Positions 35,447-41,484 of a stretch of 64,000 bases of DNA are shown here, one piece after another. Below the pieces are notes generated by a model. The model did no database searches, had not been told where the DNA came from, and worked only from the letters and a program-made list of their open reading frames with translations. This DNA is from a virus, in the IMG/VR virus record IMGVR_UViG_3300042197_003344, positions 1-64,000 of that record. One strand, written 5' to 3'. A program made the translations under genes and the position numbers. Positions within the stretch are counted from its first letter, which is position 1. Each line of letters opens with the position of its first letter.

Positions 35447-35986
35447 TTAGATATCTCCTTCACTCTGTCTACGCTCACGACGAGCTGCTGCCAAAGTAAA
35501 AACCTTTTCGTTATCGTTGGTCCAATCTTCTTCGACAGGAGCCCCATTAATTGTGTGAGGCTCCTGCTCGTCATAGGTCCAACCCAAGCACTTCATCATC
35601 TTGTGCTTGACTAAGAGATTAGGCGAACGAAATACTTCAGTATCACGGAAGCCCATCATAACACCAATCTCGCAGACAGCACCACTGCGACAAACACCAG
35701 CCACACAATGAACTACAACGTTCATATGATTATCAAATGCTCGTTGTAGCAGTTGAATAAGTTGCTCAGCCTGTGCGTCAGAGATTTTCCAAGCATCGTT
35801 GATGGTGTCGTCTGACTTTTCTAGATCAAGAAATTCAAACTGATGAATTTCTTTGAACTGATAGCCGGGAGTAGGAAACTCCATATCAGGATCGACAATT
35901 TGAATCAGCATGGAATTAATACCTGCATCGATATGATGACCTTTTTTAATATCGCTCAGCGATACATTTTGGATCCACGGATTCAT
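35447..35986 (-). CDS. Dual-specificity/tyrosine phosphatase-like protein
   Basis: The start is set at ATG 35986 (MNPWIQNVSL) because AAGGAAATCGAG lies just ahead of it; 179 aa. VVHCVAGVCRSGAVCE contains the HCxxGxxR P-loop of cysteine phosphatases. Likely dephosphorylates a protein or nucleotide. Just downstream of the IF-1 gene. Confidence 0.85.
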   Translation of the reverse strand: MNPWIQNVSLSDIKKGHHIDAGINSMLIQIVDPDMEFPTPGYQFKEIHQFEFLDLEKSDDTINDAWKISDAQAEQLIQLLQRAFDNHMNVVVHCVAGVCRSGAVCEIGVMMGFRDTEVFRSPNLLVKHKMMKCLGWTYDEQEPHTINGAPVEEDWTNDNEKVFTLAAARRERRQSEGDI

Positions 35987-35996
35987 CTCGATTTCC

Positions 35997-36215
35997 TTAT
36001 AAACGATATGTGACACGACCTTTGGTTAGATCATAGGCACTGACTTCTACCTTTACTTTATCACCTAAAATTATTTTAATTTTATGCTGTTTCAATTTAC
36101 CGCCTGTATAGCAAACAATAGGTTTAGACATCTGCTCTAATTTAATCCTATACATACTGCCCGGCAGCACTTCTTCTACTACACCAACTAGTTCTATAAT
36201 ATCAGTTTTTGACAT
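35997..36215 (-). CDS. infA: Translation initiation factor IF-1
   Basis: 72 aa, the exact size of bacterial IF-1. DIIELVGVVEEVLPGSMYRI, then KIKIILGDKVKVEVSAYDLT and KGRVTYRL follow the S1/OB-fold of IF-1 (family pattern GDxVxVExxPYDLxKGRIxYR). It would bind the ribosomal A site during initiation. The gene heads the block 36215-34423 behind a consensus promoter at 36254-36282 and lies next to the tRNA array, including an initiator-like tRNA. Confidence 0.9.
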   Translation of the reverse strand: MSKTDIIELVGVVEEVLPGSMYRIKLEQMSKPIVCYTGGKLKQHKIKIILGDKVKVEVSAYDLTKGRVTYRL

Positions 36216-36253
36216 ATACGTCCTTGATCATAAATTATAATCTCCTTTGTATT

Positions 36254-36282
36254 ATTATAGTTTATTTTTTAATTACTGTCAA
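36254..36282 (-). promoter_or_regulatory. Consensus sigma70-type promoter
   Basis: Minus-strand TTGACA (36277-36282), 17 bases, TATAAT (36254-36259). It drives infA and downstream genes. Confidence 0.9.
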
Positions 36283-36283
36283 A

Positions 36284-36357
36284 TGGTGCCCCATGGCAGA
36301 ATCGAACTGCCAATTGATCATTACGAGGGACCTGTTATACCATTTAACTAAAGGGGC
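36284..36357 (-). tRNA. tRNA-Thr (CGT)
   Basis: Cloverleaf with acceptor GCCCCTT, anticodon loop CTCGTAA, T-arm GGCAG-TTCGATT-CTGCC and encoded ACCA. The anticodon stem has one mismatch. Similar in sequence to the Thr(TGT) gene at 38863. Confidence 0.85.
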
Positions 36358-36361
36358 AGTT

Positions 36362-36435
36362 TGGAGCGGGTAGCGAGAATCGAACTCGCAAATCAACTTT
36401 GGCAAAGTTGTAGGTTACCATTACATCATACCCGC
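36362..36435 (-). tRNA. tRNA-Gly (GCC)
   Basis: Acceptor GCGGGTA, anticodon arm CAACT-TTGCCAA-AGTTG, T-arm CGAG-TTCGATT-CTCG, discriminator T and encoded CCA. A second Gly(GCC) gene is at 41668. Confidence 0.95.
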
Positions 36436-36436
36436 A

Positions 36437-37009
36437 TTAGAGATATTCAACGTCCGCAGCTAATATAAACCTGTATTCATTACTCTGCACTATTCCCGGT
36501 CTGTGCCATTTATCACCAGGGTAAATCAGCCAATTGTATTTGGAAGGTCTTACAAAAAATTTCACATCGGATTCTAAACCTTCCGGAGCGAATTCTGTTC
36601 CGCAGTAATCTAGATCTTTTACATCGTTGGGAATATCAAGATAAAAGATCCCGCTCATAATTTTAGATTCGGGTTTAGATGGATGCCAATGATGATGCCA
36701 AAGATTTTCTCGATTTTCGGCACCCTCAAGATTAGTCATAAATGACCAGGCCATCATATTAGAAACTTTAACTTCACGACCTAGATATAAGAAAACACTG
36801 AATAAAAAACTCATTCTATATTTTAACCAGATGTCTTCTGCTCTAGCAAAAATATTTTCTTTGGTTTGATACTTAGGAGAATTTGCAAAGTAATTTCCGT
36901 CAGCGATAATTTCTTTAATAATGCCTATGGCGATATTATTATCCTGCTCAGTAATTACAGAGCTAAAGTCAAACTTCCGGAAGGTATCGTTTTGATCTAT
37001 TACTTGCAT
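36437..37009 (-). CDS. 2OG-Fe(II) oxygenase (phage type)
   Basis: 190 aa. HHHWHPSKPESKIMSGIFYLD and YPGDKWHRPGIVQSNEYRFIL give the paired His region and distal His/Arg of the 2OG oxygenase family common in marine T4-like phages (PF13759-like). It lies alone among tRNA genes, about 4 kb from the oxygenase-rich island. Target unknown. Confidence 0.8.
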   Translation of the reverse strand: MQVIDQNDTFRKFDFSSVITEQDNNIAIGIIKEIIADGNYFANSPKYQTKENIFARAEDIWLKYRMSFLFSVFLYLGREVKVSNMMAWSFMTNLEGAENRENLWHHHWHPSKPESKIMSGIFYLDIPNDVKDLDYCGTEFAPEGLESDVKFFVRPSKYNWLIYPGDKWHRPGIVQSNEYRFILAADVEYL

Positions 37010-37015
37010 TTATTA

Positions 37016-37093
37016 TGGAGCGGGTAGGGAGAGTCGAACTCCGCGATCTTCAGCTTGGAAGGCTGCTGGACGCCCCTTGTCCTGTCTACCCGC
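37016..37093 (-). tRNA. tRNA-Gly (TCC)
   Basis: Acceptor GCGGGTA/TACCCGC, anticodon arm GCAGC-CTTCCAA-GCTGA, encoded TCCA. The D region is slightly long (78 bases in total). Confidence 0.9.
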
Positions 37094-37111
37094 ATAAAAC
37101 TATTTAACACT

Positions 37112-37186
37112 TGGCCTCGCTACCAGGAATCGAACCTGGATCTAGTTCTTAGGAGGAACTCGTTCTGTCCATTGAACTACAGCGAG
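37112..37186 (-). tRNA. tRNA-Arg (CCT)
   Basis: Anticodon arm AGTTC-CTCCTAA-GAACT, T-arm CCAGG-TTCGATT-CCTGG, encoded GCCA. Confidence 0.95.
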
Positions 37187-37190
37187 TAAA

Positions 37191-37269
37191 TGGTCCGAGT
37201 GGCAAGATTCGAACTTGCGACATCCTGCTCCCAAAGCAGGCGGAATGAACCAGGCTATCCTACACTCGG
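37191..37269 (-). tRNA. tRNA-Pro (TGG)
   Basis: Anticodon arm CCTGC-TTTGGGA-GCAGG, acceptor starting CCGAGTG, encoded ACCA. Confidence 0.95.
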
Positions 37270-37274
37270 ATGAT

Positions 37275-37348
37275 TGGTTGCGGAGGAGGGAGTCGAACCC
37301 CCAACGTCAGCTTATGAGACTGACAAGATACCATTTCTATACTCCGCG
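37275..37348 (-). tRNA. tRNA-Met (CAT), initiator-like
   Basis: Acceptor CGCGGAG/CTCCGCA leaves a C1:A72 mismatch and ends GCAACCA, exactly as in bacterial tRNA-fMet. The anticodon arm TCAGT-CTCATAA-GCTGA has the fMet loop but lacks the GGG/CCC stem pairs. The C1:A72 signature argues for an initiator. Confidence 0.8.
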
Positions 37349-37728
37349 TCAAACTTTTATTGATAGTACTCAAGCCTTATAGGACTGAGCGAATTTCTGA
37401 GTGGAGTTCGATTCTCCTCATAAGCCATTGCTCACGGTTTTATCAGAAGAGTAAGATGGCCCTATTCCTCATGAGTCTGTGCGTCCACAAACGATACCCG
37501 CTGAATGCTATCAATAAAAGTGTCTAGCCACAGTTCCCTGTTCCGCCCTAGACTGAGTTGTCTACCCTGTCGATCAGTATTTAGGTTTTTGTCGTCAGTT
37601 CTGCTTCTGCCGCCACGGTGTCTCAAGTCGCCCCTAAAGAGGGCCTTGGGGTCGTTACCGTTTGCACCCTGACATTCTGGTGAAGTCAATTACCCCCTTT
37701 AATAACGAGGAAGGGACCCCGGGGTCTG
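37349..37728. other. 380-base gene-free stretch with a long inverted repeat and a tRNA-3'-end-like motif
   Basis: No convincing gene. A 13-bp perfect inverted repeat (37354-37366 and 37508-37520), extendable to ~19 bp, encloses ~140 bases. These include plus-strand GGAG-TTCGATT-CTCC-TCATAAG-CCA (37403-37427), which looks like a T-arm and acceptor 3' end. A second palindrome (ACCCCGGGGT) lies near 37716-37725. It could be a structured RNA such as a permuted tmRNA-like molecule, but I see no tag reading frame ending Ala-Leu-Ala-Ala. Confidence 0.4.
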
Positions 37729-38307
37729 TTAGAGCAAGCCTTCTTCTTGAAGGACTTGAACAACTTCATCGCTGAGCGGAATCTCAGTTTTAATGTTCAA
37801 CTCTAAAATTTCATCATTGAGTTTTTGCTTTTGCTTTTTCAGGTTAAGGATTTCTGCCTTGGCCTGAGCGATTTGCTCCTTGCTAACCACAGTAGTACTT
37901 ACTGTATCGCCGTAGCCGTAAATTCTGCTACGAGCTTCGTCCTTGAGACTCTTGATCTTCTCAAGTTTACCTTTGATCACATCGAGATCAGTGTAAGGCT
38001 TCAATGTAGCCAGCTGTTCCAATTGACCAATCCTCTTGTCAATAAACGCAGCTTTAGCTAGTGTAGTATCAATATCACTAGCGGCATTAGCAGTACCAAC
38101 CAAAGCTCTGATATTATATAGAGCCATCGTCAGTTTCTGTCTACGGGCATCTGCCGTAAACAAGGCTTCGTTGGCCTTGGTCAACTCTACACCGGGATCT
38201 TGGAACTCGTTCAGTTCTACAGTGGTGTCGAAGCTGATGTTTTTAATTACATCATTGATGCTGTTCTGTACAGCATTAGCCTTGCGCAGTGTGATATTCA
38301 TTCCCAT
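37729..38307 (-). CDS. Coiled-coil phage hypothetical, 192 aa
   Basis: Starts [19 protein letters not shown] (ATG 38307, or the second ATG at 38301). Mostly helical, with a coiled-coil-like end ([20 protein letters not shown]). I recognise this protein type from T4-like phages but no function is known. It overlaps the end of rpoZ by 10 bases, so it is translationally coupled to it. Confidence 0.75.
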   Translation of the reverse strand: MGMNITLRKANAVQNSINDVIKNISFDTTVELNEFQDPGVELTKANEALFTADARRQKLTMALYNIRALVGTANAASDIDTTLAKAAFIDKRIGQLEQLATLKPYTDLDVIKGKLEKIKSLKDEARSRIYGYGDTVSTTVVSKEQIAQAKAEILNLKKQKQKLNDEILELNIKTEIPLSDEVVQVLQEEGLL

Positions 38308-38528
38308 TTTGCCTTTTCCTTTTTCTTTAATTTTGTTAGATATTCTGCTTTGGTATACTTACCTTGTTCGATTTCTCTAAGAGCTGTAATAGTAGGAGAT
38401 GCATCCTTGCCGTCTACTCTTTGTAGAGAACCATTTTTAAGTTCTCTGGCACGTTGACTAGCTATCAGTACAAGATCAAATCTATTACCAATTTGCTTCA
38501 CTGCTTCTTCTGACGAAATTCTTGCCAT
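38298..38528 (-). CDS. rpoZ: RNA polymerase omega subunit
   Basis: 76 aa. [33 protein letters not shown] and [12 protein letters not shown] follow the bacterial omega pattern (MARxTxExxxxxxxNRFxLVxxAxxRAxxL then PxxALREIxxGx). Omega helps fold and assemble the beta-prime subunit. Preceded by GGAAGCAAG and a near-consensus promoter. A phage-made omega could enter host polymerase. Its genome neighbours are not the usual bacterial gmk/spoT. Confidence 0.88.
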   Translation of the reverse strand: MARISSEEAVKQIGNRFDLVLIASQRARELKNGSLQRVDGKDASPTITALREIEQGKYTKAEYLTKLKKKEKAKWE

Positions 38529-38541
38529 CTTGCTTCCTTAT

Positions 38542-38570
38542 ATTATACTGACGGATCAATGAAAGGTCAA
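38542..38570 (-). promoter_or_regulatory. Sigma70-type promoter for rpoZ
   Basis: Minus-strand TTGACC (38565-38570), 17 bases, TATAAT (38542-38547). Confidence 0.85.
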
Positions 38571-38818
38571 GTAATAGACCGGACAAATGACAAACGGATT
38601 TTATCAATCCTTGACAACGTGCAATAGACAGGCGACAGTGGCCTGAATATTTCCGATCAGCAATTGACAGGTATGTAAGAATCGGTTCACTCAAGCACGA
38701 AGACTTTTCAAGAGTCTTTGCCAGATAAGTTCGGATTAGGTATAAAACCTAAGCCTAGTGTCTATCCTCATCTACCTTTCACCTCACCGGTTGAGTTATT
38801 TCTAACTCAACAAAACTT
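38571..38818 (-). ncRNA. Candidate structured RNA between two promoters
   Basis: Transcribed from the promoter at 38819-38846. The first element is a perfect hairpin TTGAGTTA-GAAA-TAACTCAA. Further hairpins follow: TTAGGT-TTTAT-ACCTAA, AAGACT...AGTCTT and CAGGC...GCCTG. No Shine-Dalgarno plus ATG frame is evident. The weak TTG-initiated frame 38694-38485 overlaps rpoZ and is not convincing. Family unknown. Confidence 0.45.
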
Positions 38819-38846
38819 ATTATACACTGTTTTATGTCTTTGTCAA
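38819..38846 (-). promoter_or_regulatory. Sigma70-type promoter for the candidate RNA
   Basis: Minus-strand TTGACA (38841-38846), 16 bases, TATAAT (38819-38824). Confidence 0.8.
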
Positions 38847-38862
38847 GACATTTTGATAATCT

Positions 38863-38936
38863 TGGTGCCCCTTGACAGAATCGAACTGCCAATTGATGAT
38901 TACAAATCAACTGTTATACCATTTAACTAAAAGGGC
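38863..38936 (-). tRNA. tRNA-Thr (TGT)
   Basis: Anticodon loop TTTGTAA in a 4-of-5 bp stem, T-arm like that of Thr(CGT), encoded ACCA. Confidence 0.9.
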
Positions 38937-38940
38937 ATAT

Positions 38941-39014
38941 TGGTGGAGGATAACAGAATCGAACTGTTAATCACGGCTTGCAAAGCCGTTGTTATCCCAT
39001 TTAACTAATCCCCC
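38941..39014 (-). tRNA. tRNA-Ala (TGC)
   Basis: Anticodon arm ACGGC-TTTGCAA-GCCGT; acceptor GGGGGAT/ATCCTCC with a G-U pair at position 3 (3:70), as expected for Ala identity; encoded ACCA. Confidence 0.95.
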
Positions 39015-39020
39015 AATACG

Positions 39021-39176
39021 TTAATTATTTTTCTTTTCTTCTTCTGCTAGGTATTCTTGAAGTTTGGCTTGGAACTCTGATTCACTTAATCCGTGCCAAC
39101 CAATACAATCTCCGGTTGGGCTACGACCACAGCCGCAGGTTCCAATTTTTTCTGTTGTATTAACTCTAACTTGCAT
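39021..39176 (-). CDS. Small CDGSH-like cysteine/histidine protein
   Basis: 51 aa from ATG 39176 (MQVRVNTTEKIG), chosen because GGGAGAA lies 8 bases upstream. CGCGRSPTGDCIGWH near residue 13 resembles the CxCx2(S/T)...CxGxH motif that binds a 2Fe-2S cluster in CDGSH proteins, but is one residue shorter between Ser and the third Cys. Similar small proteins occur in proteobacteria. Redox or iron-sulphur role inferred only. Confidence 0.7.
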   Translation of the reverse strand: MQVRVNTTEKIGTCGCGRSPTGDCIGWHGLSESEFQAKLQEYLAEEEKKNN

Positions 39177-39177
39177 A

Positions 39178-39357
39178 TTATTCTCCCTTGTCCTCTCTAC
39201 GATTTTTCTCTCTCTTAGGTTGGATCGCGGCAGCAAGTTCTGCACCAATCATGGCACGTTTCCAATCATTACGTTGTTGTGTGCTAGAAAATTTACTCAG
39301 TGCTAAACTGGTCTTTAAAGCCTTTGACATCTTATAATTTGCGGTAGGTTTCAACAT
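39178..39357 (-). CDS. Small basic hypothetical protein, 59 aa
   Basis: ATG 39357 with GGAAAC upstream. Encodes MLKPTANYKMSKALKTSLAL... ending REDKGE; the stop lies one base before the start of the CDGSH-like gene, so the two form a pair. A central TQQRNDWKRAMIGAELAAAI segment is helix-prone. No known family. Confidence 0.65.
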   Translation of the reverse strand: MLKPTANYKMSKALKTSLALSKFSSTQQRNDWKRAMIGAELAAAIQPKREKNRREDKGE

Positions 39358-39377
39358 TTAGTTTCCTTTTTTAAACT

Positions 39378-39470
39378 TGGTGGAAGGAGAGGGATTCGAA
39401 CCCTCGGACCACTTTTACAGAGATCGACGGTTTAGCAAACCGCTGCCTTCAGCCTCTCAGCCATCCTTCC
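39378..39470 (-). tRNA. tRNA-Ser (GCT)
   Basis: Class II tRNA with a long variable arm, anticodon arm GCGGT-TTGCTAA-ACCGT, encoded ACCA. Confidence 0.95.
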
Positions 39471-39476
39471 TAAATC

Positions 39477-39551
39477 TGGTGCATCGTAATGGAGTCGAAC
39501 CACTGACATTCGCCTTGTAAGGGCGACGTTCTACCGCTGAACTAACGATGC
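39477..39551 (-). tRNA. tRNA-Val (TAC)
   Basis: Anticodon arm TCGCC-CTTACAA-GGCGA, encoded ACCA. Confidence 0.95.
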
Positions 39552-39554
39552 ATT

Positions 39555-39637
39555 TGGTGCCCCAGGTCGGACTCGAACCGACACGCACTAGGCACTGGCT
39601 TCTAAGACCAGCGTGGCTACCATTACACCACCGGGGC
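39555..39637 (-). tRNA. tRNA-Leu (TAG)
   Basis: Class II tRNA, anticodon arm CTGGT-CTTAGAA-GCCAG, variable arm of about 11-13 bases, encoded ACCA. Confidence 0.93.
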
Positions 39638-39648
39638 AAACAATGTAT

Positions 39649-39677
39649 ATTATGTATTCTTTGTTGACAAATGTCAA
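39649..39677 (-). promoter_or_regulatory. Sigma70-type promoter inside the tRNA array
   Basis: Minus-strand TTGACA (39672-39677), 17 bases, CATAAT (39649-39654). It would restart transcription ahead of tRNA-Leu(TAG). Confidence 0.6.
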
Positions 39678-39685
39678 CTATATTC

Positions 39686-39757
39686 TGGCGCCTCTGGAGA
39701 GATTCGAACTCCCATAACCTGGTTTAGAAGACCTGGCACCGCTCCATCGGCAGAGGC
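39686..39757 (-). tRNA. tRNA-Arg (TCT)
   Basis: Anticodon loop CTTCTAA; the stem CAGGT/ACCAG has one mismatch. T-arm GGGAG-TTCGAAT-CTCTC, encoded GCCA. Confidence 0.9.
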
Positions 39758-39762
39758 GTGTT

Positions 39763-39839
39763 TGGTACGGATGGTGGGATTCGAACCCACGAAACTCAGA
39801 TTTTAAGTCTGATACGTATACCTATTCCGTCACATCCGT
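39763..39839 (-). tRNA. tRNA-Leu (TAA)
   Basis: Anticodon arm TCAGA-CTTAAAA-TCTGA, encoded ACCA. The variable region is short for a Leu tRNA. Confidence 0.88.
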
Positions 39840-39842
39840 ATA

Positions 39843-39918
39843 TGGTGCCAACTCCTGGGATCGAACCAGGTTCTACCGCTCTTCAGGCGGCTGCAATGAC
39901 CACATTTGCTAAGTTGGC
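39843..39918 (-). tRNA. tRNA-Phe (GAA)
   Basis: Anticodon arm GCCGC-CTGAAGA-GCGGT, encoded ACCA. Confidence 0.95.
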
Positions 39919-39923
39919 ATATT

Positions 39924-39997
39924 TGGGGTGAAGCCGGGAATCGAACCCTGCCTTACTGTTTCACAGACAGCCGTGCAACCATTACACTAGCAACACC
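39924..39997 (-). tRNA. tRNA-His (GTG)
   Basis: Anticodon arm GCTGT-CTGTGAA-ACAGT. An extra 5' G faces discriminator C, the His identity signature. Two mismatches lie in the acceptor stem. Confidence 0.88.
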
Positions 39998-40012
39998 ATT
40001 GATGGTATCGTC

Positions 40013-40198
40013 TTATTTTGCAGGTTCTTTAATTCTTTCAATTTTCTCTAATGCATCGCGACGCATTTTAAATTCACGATGCTCATTCGGACGATGAACT
40101 ATGATGTATTCTACACCATCAATGTTTTCGGTCACACGGATATCGTCACAGACAAAACGCTCATTATTAAAACGATTTTTAAGCATAGTTGCTTTCAT
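40013..40198 (-). CDS. Small hypothetical protein, 61 aa
   Basis: A strong AAGGAGATTGTT-ATG context supports translation although the gene sits between tRNA genes. Starts MKATMLKNRFNNERFVCDD and has a beta-prone centre (VEYIIVHRPNEHREFKMRRD) and a charged helical end. No family recognised. Confidence 0.75.
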   Translation of the reverse strand: MKATMLKNRFNNERFVCDDIRVTENIDGVEYIIVHRPNEHREFKMRRDALEKIERIKEPAK

Positions 40199-40214
40199 AA
40201 CAATCTCCTTGAAA

Positions 40215-40289
40215 TGGCCGGTCCGGAGAGATTCGAACTCCCGACTGCTGGTTTCGAAGACCAGAACTCTTCCACTGAGCTACGGACCG
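40215..40289 (-). tRNA. tRNA-Arg (TCG)
   Basis: Anticodon arm CTGGT-CTTCGAA-ACCAG, acceptor CGGTCCG, encoded GCCA. Confidence 0.95.
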
Positions 40290-40294
40290 GTGTA

Positions 40295-40368
40295 TGGTGC
40301 TCTAGACAAGAATTGAACTTGTGATTCTGTCTTACCAAGACAGTGTTATACCACTTAACTACAAGAGC
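40295..40368 (-). tRNA. tRNA-Thr (GGT)
   Basis: Anticodon arm CTGTC-TTGGTAA-GACAG, T-loop TTCAATT, encoded ACCA. Confidence 0.93.
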
Positions 40369-40369
40369 T

Positions 40370-40443
40370 TGGCAGGCGTGCTAGGGCTCGAACCTAGAAT
40401 AACAGAGTCAAAGTCTGTGGTGTTACCATTACACTACACGCCA
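40370..40443 (-). tRNA. tRNA-Gln (TTG)
   Basis: Anticodon arm ACAGA-CTTTGAC-TCTGT, T-arm CTAGG-TTCGAGC-CCTAG, encoded GCCA. The first acceptor pair is open. Confidence 0.92.
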
Positions 40444-40447
40444 ACAG

Positions 40448-40690
40448 TTATAGATCTTTAGCGTCCACACAGGTGCCGCCTTTGAACACATAGACATCGC
40501 TGTCTAATCTTAGTTGTTCAAAAACGTGATTATTTACACACTTGTAAGGATCTTTGCGATTTTGTACTAGGTAGACTGCTCCGAAACCTAGGCCTGCAAG
40601 GATCATTAGAATTGGAATGTATTTCAGGTACTTTACTAGTTCTGGCATCGCAGCTAATATCTGCGGCAGATTTTTCAGTAGCTCTTTCAT
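40448..40690 (-). CDS. Small membrane protein
   Basis: 80 aa from ATG 40690 (MKELLKNLPQILA). The longer frame to 40735 would run into tRNA-Met, so the internal start is preferred. One transmembrane segment (YIPILMILAGLGFGAVYLV) is followed by a Cys-containing tail (YKCVNNHVF, GGTCVDAKDL). Function unknown. Confidence 0.65.
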   Translation of the reverse strand: MKELLKNLPQILAAMPELVKYLKYIPILMILAGLGFGAVYLVQNRKDPYKCVNNHVFEQLRLDSDVYVFKGGTCVDAKDL

Positions 40691-40705
40691 ACACTTATTT
40701 AAGTC

Positions 40706-40780
40706 TGGTGGTAATGGAAAGAGTTGAACTTTCACTGGGCACCGTATGAAGGTGTTGCACTACCATTATGCTACATTACC
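40706..40780 (-). tRNA. tRNA with CAT anticodon (elongator Met or Ile2)
   Basis: Anticodon arm ACACC-TTCATAC-GGTGC, acceptor GGTAATG, encoded ACCA. Standard acceptor pairing excludes an initiator. It could be elongator Met or, if lysidine-modified, Ile for AUA. Confidence 0.9.
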
Positions 40781-40866
40781 ATATAGAAACACACTTATGC
40801 CTTTTTCCTAGAAGGTGGCCTTTCCCAGTACTCTAACTATGTTTGGAGTTAAGTGTGTTTTTATAT
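40781..40866. other. 17-bp stem hairpin between tRNA genes
   Basis: ATATAGAAACACACTTA (40781-40797) pairs with TAAGTGTGTTTTTATAT (40850-40866) with one G-U pair, enclosing 52 bases. No T-tract. A processing stem or small RNA is possible. Confidence 0.5.
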
Positions 40867-40940
40867 GGTAGGAGCACAGGGATTTGAACCCTGGACCAAC
40901 GGATTAAAAGTCCGCTGCTCTACCGCTGAGCTATACTCCC
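40866..40940 (-). tRNA. tRNA-Lys (TTT)
   Basis: Anticodon arm GCGGA-CTTTTAA-TCCGT, T-arm CAGGG-TTCAAAT-CCCTG, encoded ACCA. Confidence 0.95.
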
Positions 40941-40999
40941 ATATAGTCCGTATTAAGTTGATTTACTGTGCCAACCTGGACCATACGGGATTCCAGGCG

Positions 41000-41040
41000 A
41001 CACTAAGGTTTACCTCGCTTCATGTCTTTCTCCTTAGTGT
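41000..41040 (-). promoter_or_regulatory. Hairpin with a six-codon leader-like ORF
   Basis: A 9-bp inverted repeat (ACACTAAGG at 41000-41008 / CCTTAGTGT at 41032-41040) lies just after the promoter at 41045. On the minus strand its 5' arm contains a Shine-Dalgarno (AAGGAG) followed by ATG (41023) and the frame MKRGKP-stop. Could be a leader or attenuator controlling the downstream tRNA-Lys transcript. Speculative. Confidence 0.35.
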
Positions 41041-41044
41041 TTGT

Positions 41045-41073
41045 ATTATATGTTCACTTCAATGTTTTGTCAA
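41045..41073 (-). promoter_or_regulatory. Consensus sigma70-type promoter inside the tRNA array
   Basis: Minus-strand TTGACA (41068-41073), 17 bases, TATAAT (41045-41050). It lies ahead of the leader-like hairpin and tRNA-Lys. Confidence 0.85.
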
Positions 41074-41140
41074 TCCAAATCAACCCTATGATAACCAAAA
41101 TAATAACTGCGACCGCCCCATTTTGTTTTCTCCTTATAGT

Positions 41141-41215
41141 TGGTAGCCTATCTTGGGAACGATCCAAGGACCCCCGCCTTATCAAGACGGTGCTCTACCA
41201 CTGAGCTAATAGGCT
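41141..41215 (-). tRNA. tRNA-Ile (GAT)
   Basis: Anticodon arm CCGTC-TTGATAA-GGCGG, encoded ACCA. Confidence 0.92.
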
Positions 41216-41220
41216 ATATT

Positions 41221-41310
41221 TGGTGGAAGCGGTGAGATTCGAACTCACGGACCCTTTCGGATCGTCTGTTTTCAAGACAGGTGCATTCAGCCAGGCTCTG
41301 CCACACTTCC
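41221..41310 (-). tRNA. tRNA-Ser (TGA)
   Basis: Class II tRNA with variable arm GATCC-GAAA-GGGTC, anticodon loop CTTGAAA, encoded ACCA. Confidence 0.95.
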
Positions 41311-41318
41311 ATAATCTT

Positions 41319-41396
41319 TGGTACCCCTCGTCGGATTCGAACCGACACGATTCTCCTTTTGAGAGAGACGCCTCATACCAATTGGGCTAGAGGGGC
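41319..41396 (-). tRNA. tRNA-Leu (CAA)
   Basis: Anticodon arm TCTCT-CTCAAAA-GGAGA, encoded ACCA. Short variable region for a Leu tRNA. Confidence 0.88.
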
Positions 41397-41400
41397 ATAC

Positions 41401-41478
41401 TGGAGCACAGGGTGAGATTTGAACTCACGGTTTTAGGGATTTGCAGTCCCTTGCATTGGGCCACTCTGCCACCTGTGC
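41401..41478 (-). tRNA. tRNA-Cys (GCA)
   Basis: Anticodon arm AGGGA-CTGCAAA-TCCCT, discriminator T as usual for Cys, encoded CCA. Confidence 0.95.
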
Positions 41479-41484
41479 ATTGTT

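Noticed and set aside
37403-37427. Complete plus-strand tRNA
   Set aside because: Only a T-arm and acceptor-like 3' end are present; no matching D-arm or anticodon arm, and the acceptor length does not fit a normal tRNA.
37462-37689. 75-codon frame on the minus strand in the gene-free stretch
   Set aside because: Low-quality, Arg/Gly-rich translation, no ribosome-binding site, and it overlaps one arm of a strong inverted repeat; more likely RNA structure.
37349-37728. Bacterial RNase P RNA or standard tmRNA
   Set aside because: The conserved RNase P core sequences and an Ala-Leu-Ala-Ala-type tag reading frame were not found.
38485-38694. 69-codon frame starting at TTG and overlapping the start of rpoZ
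   Set aside because: No convincing ribosome-binding site, composition unlike a protein, it crosses the rpoZ promoter and overlaps rpoZ by 44 bases.
39457-39639. 60-codon frame on the minus strand
   Set aside because: Covers parts of tRNA-Ser, tRNA-Val and tRNA-Leu; a tRNA artefact.
40853-41146. 97-codon plus-strand frame
   Set aside because: It runs through tRNA-Lys and a promoter on the opposite strand; translation of antisense tRNA sequence.
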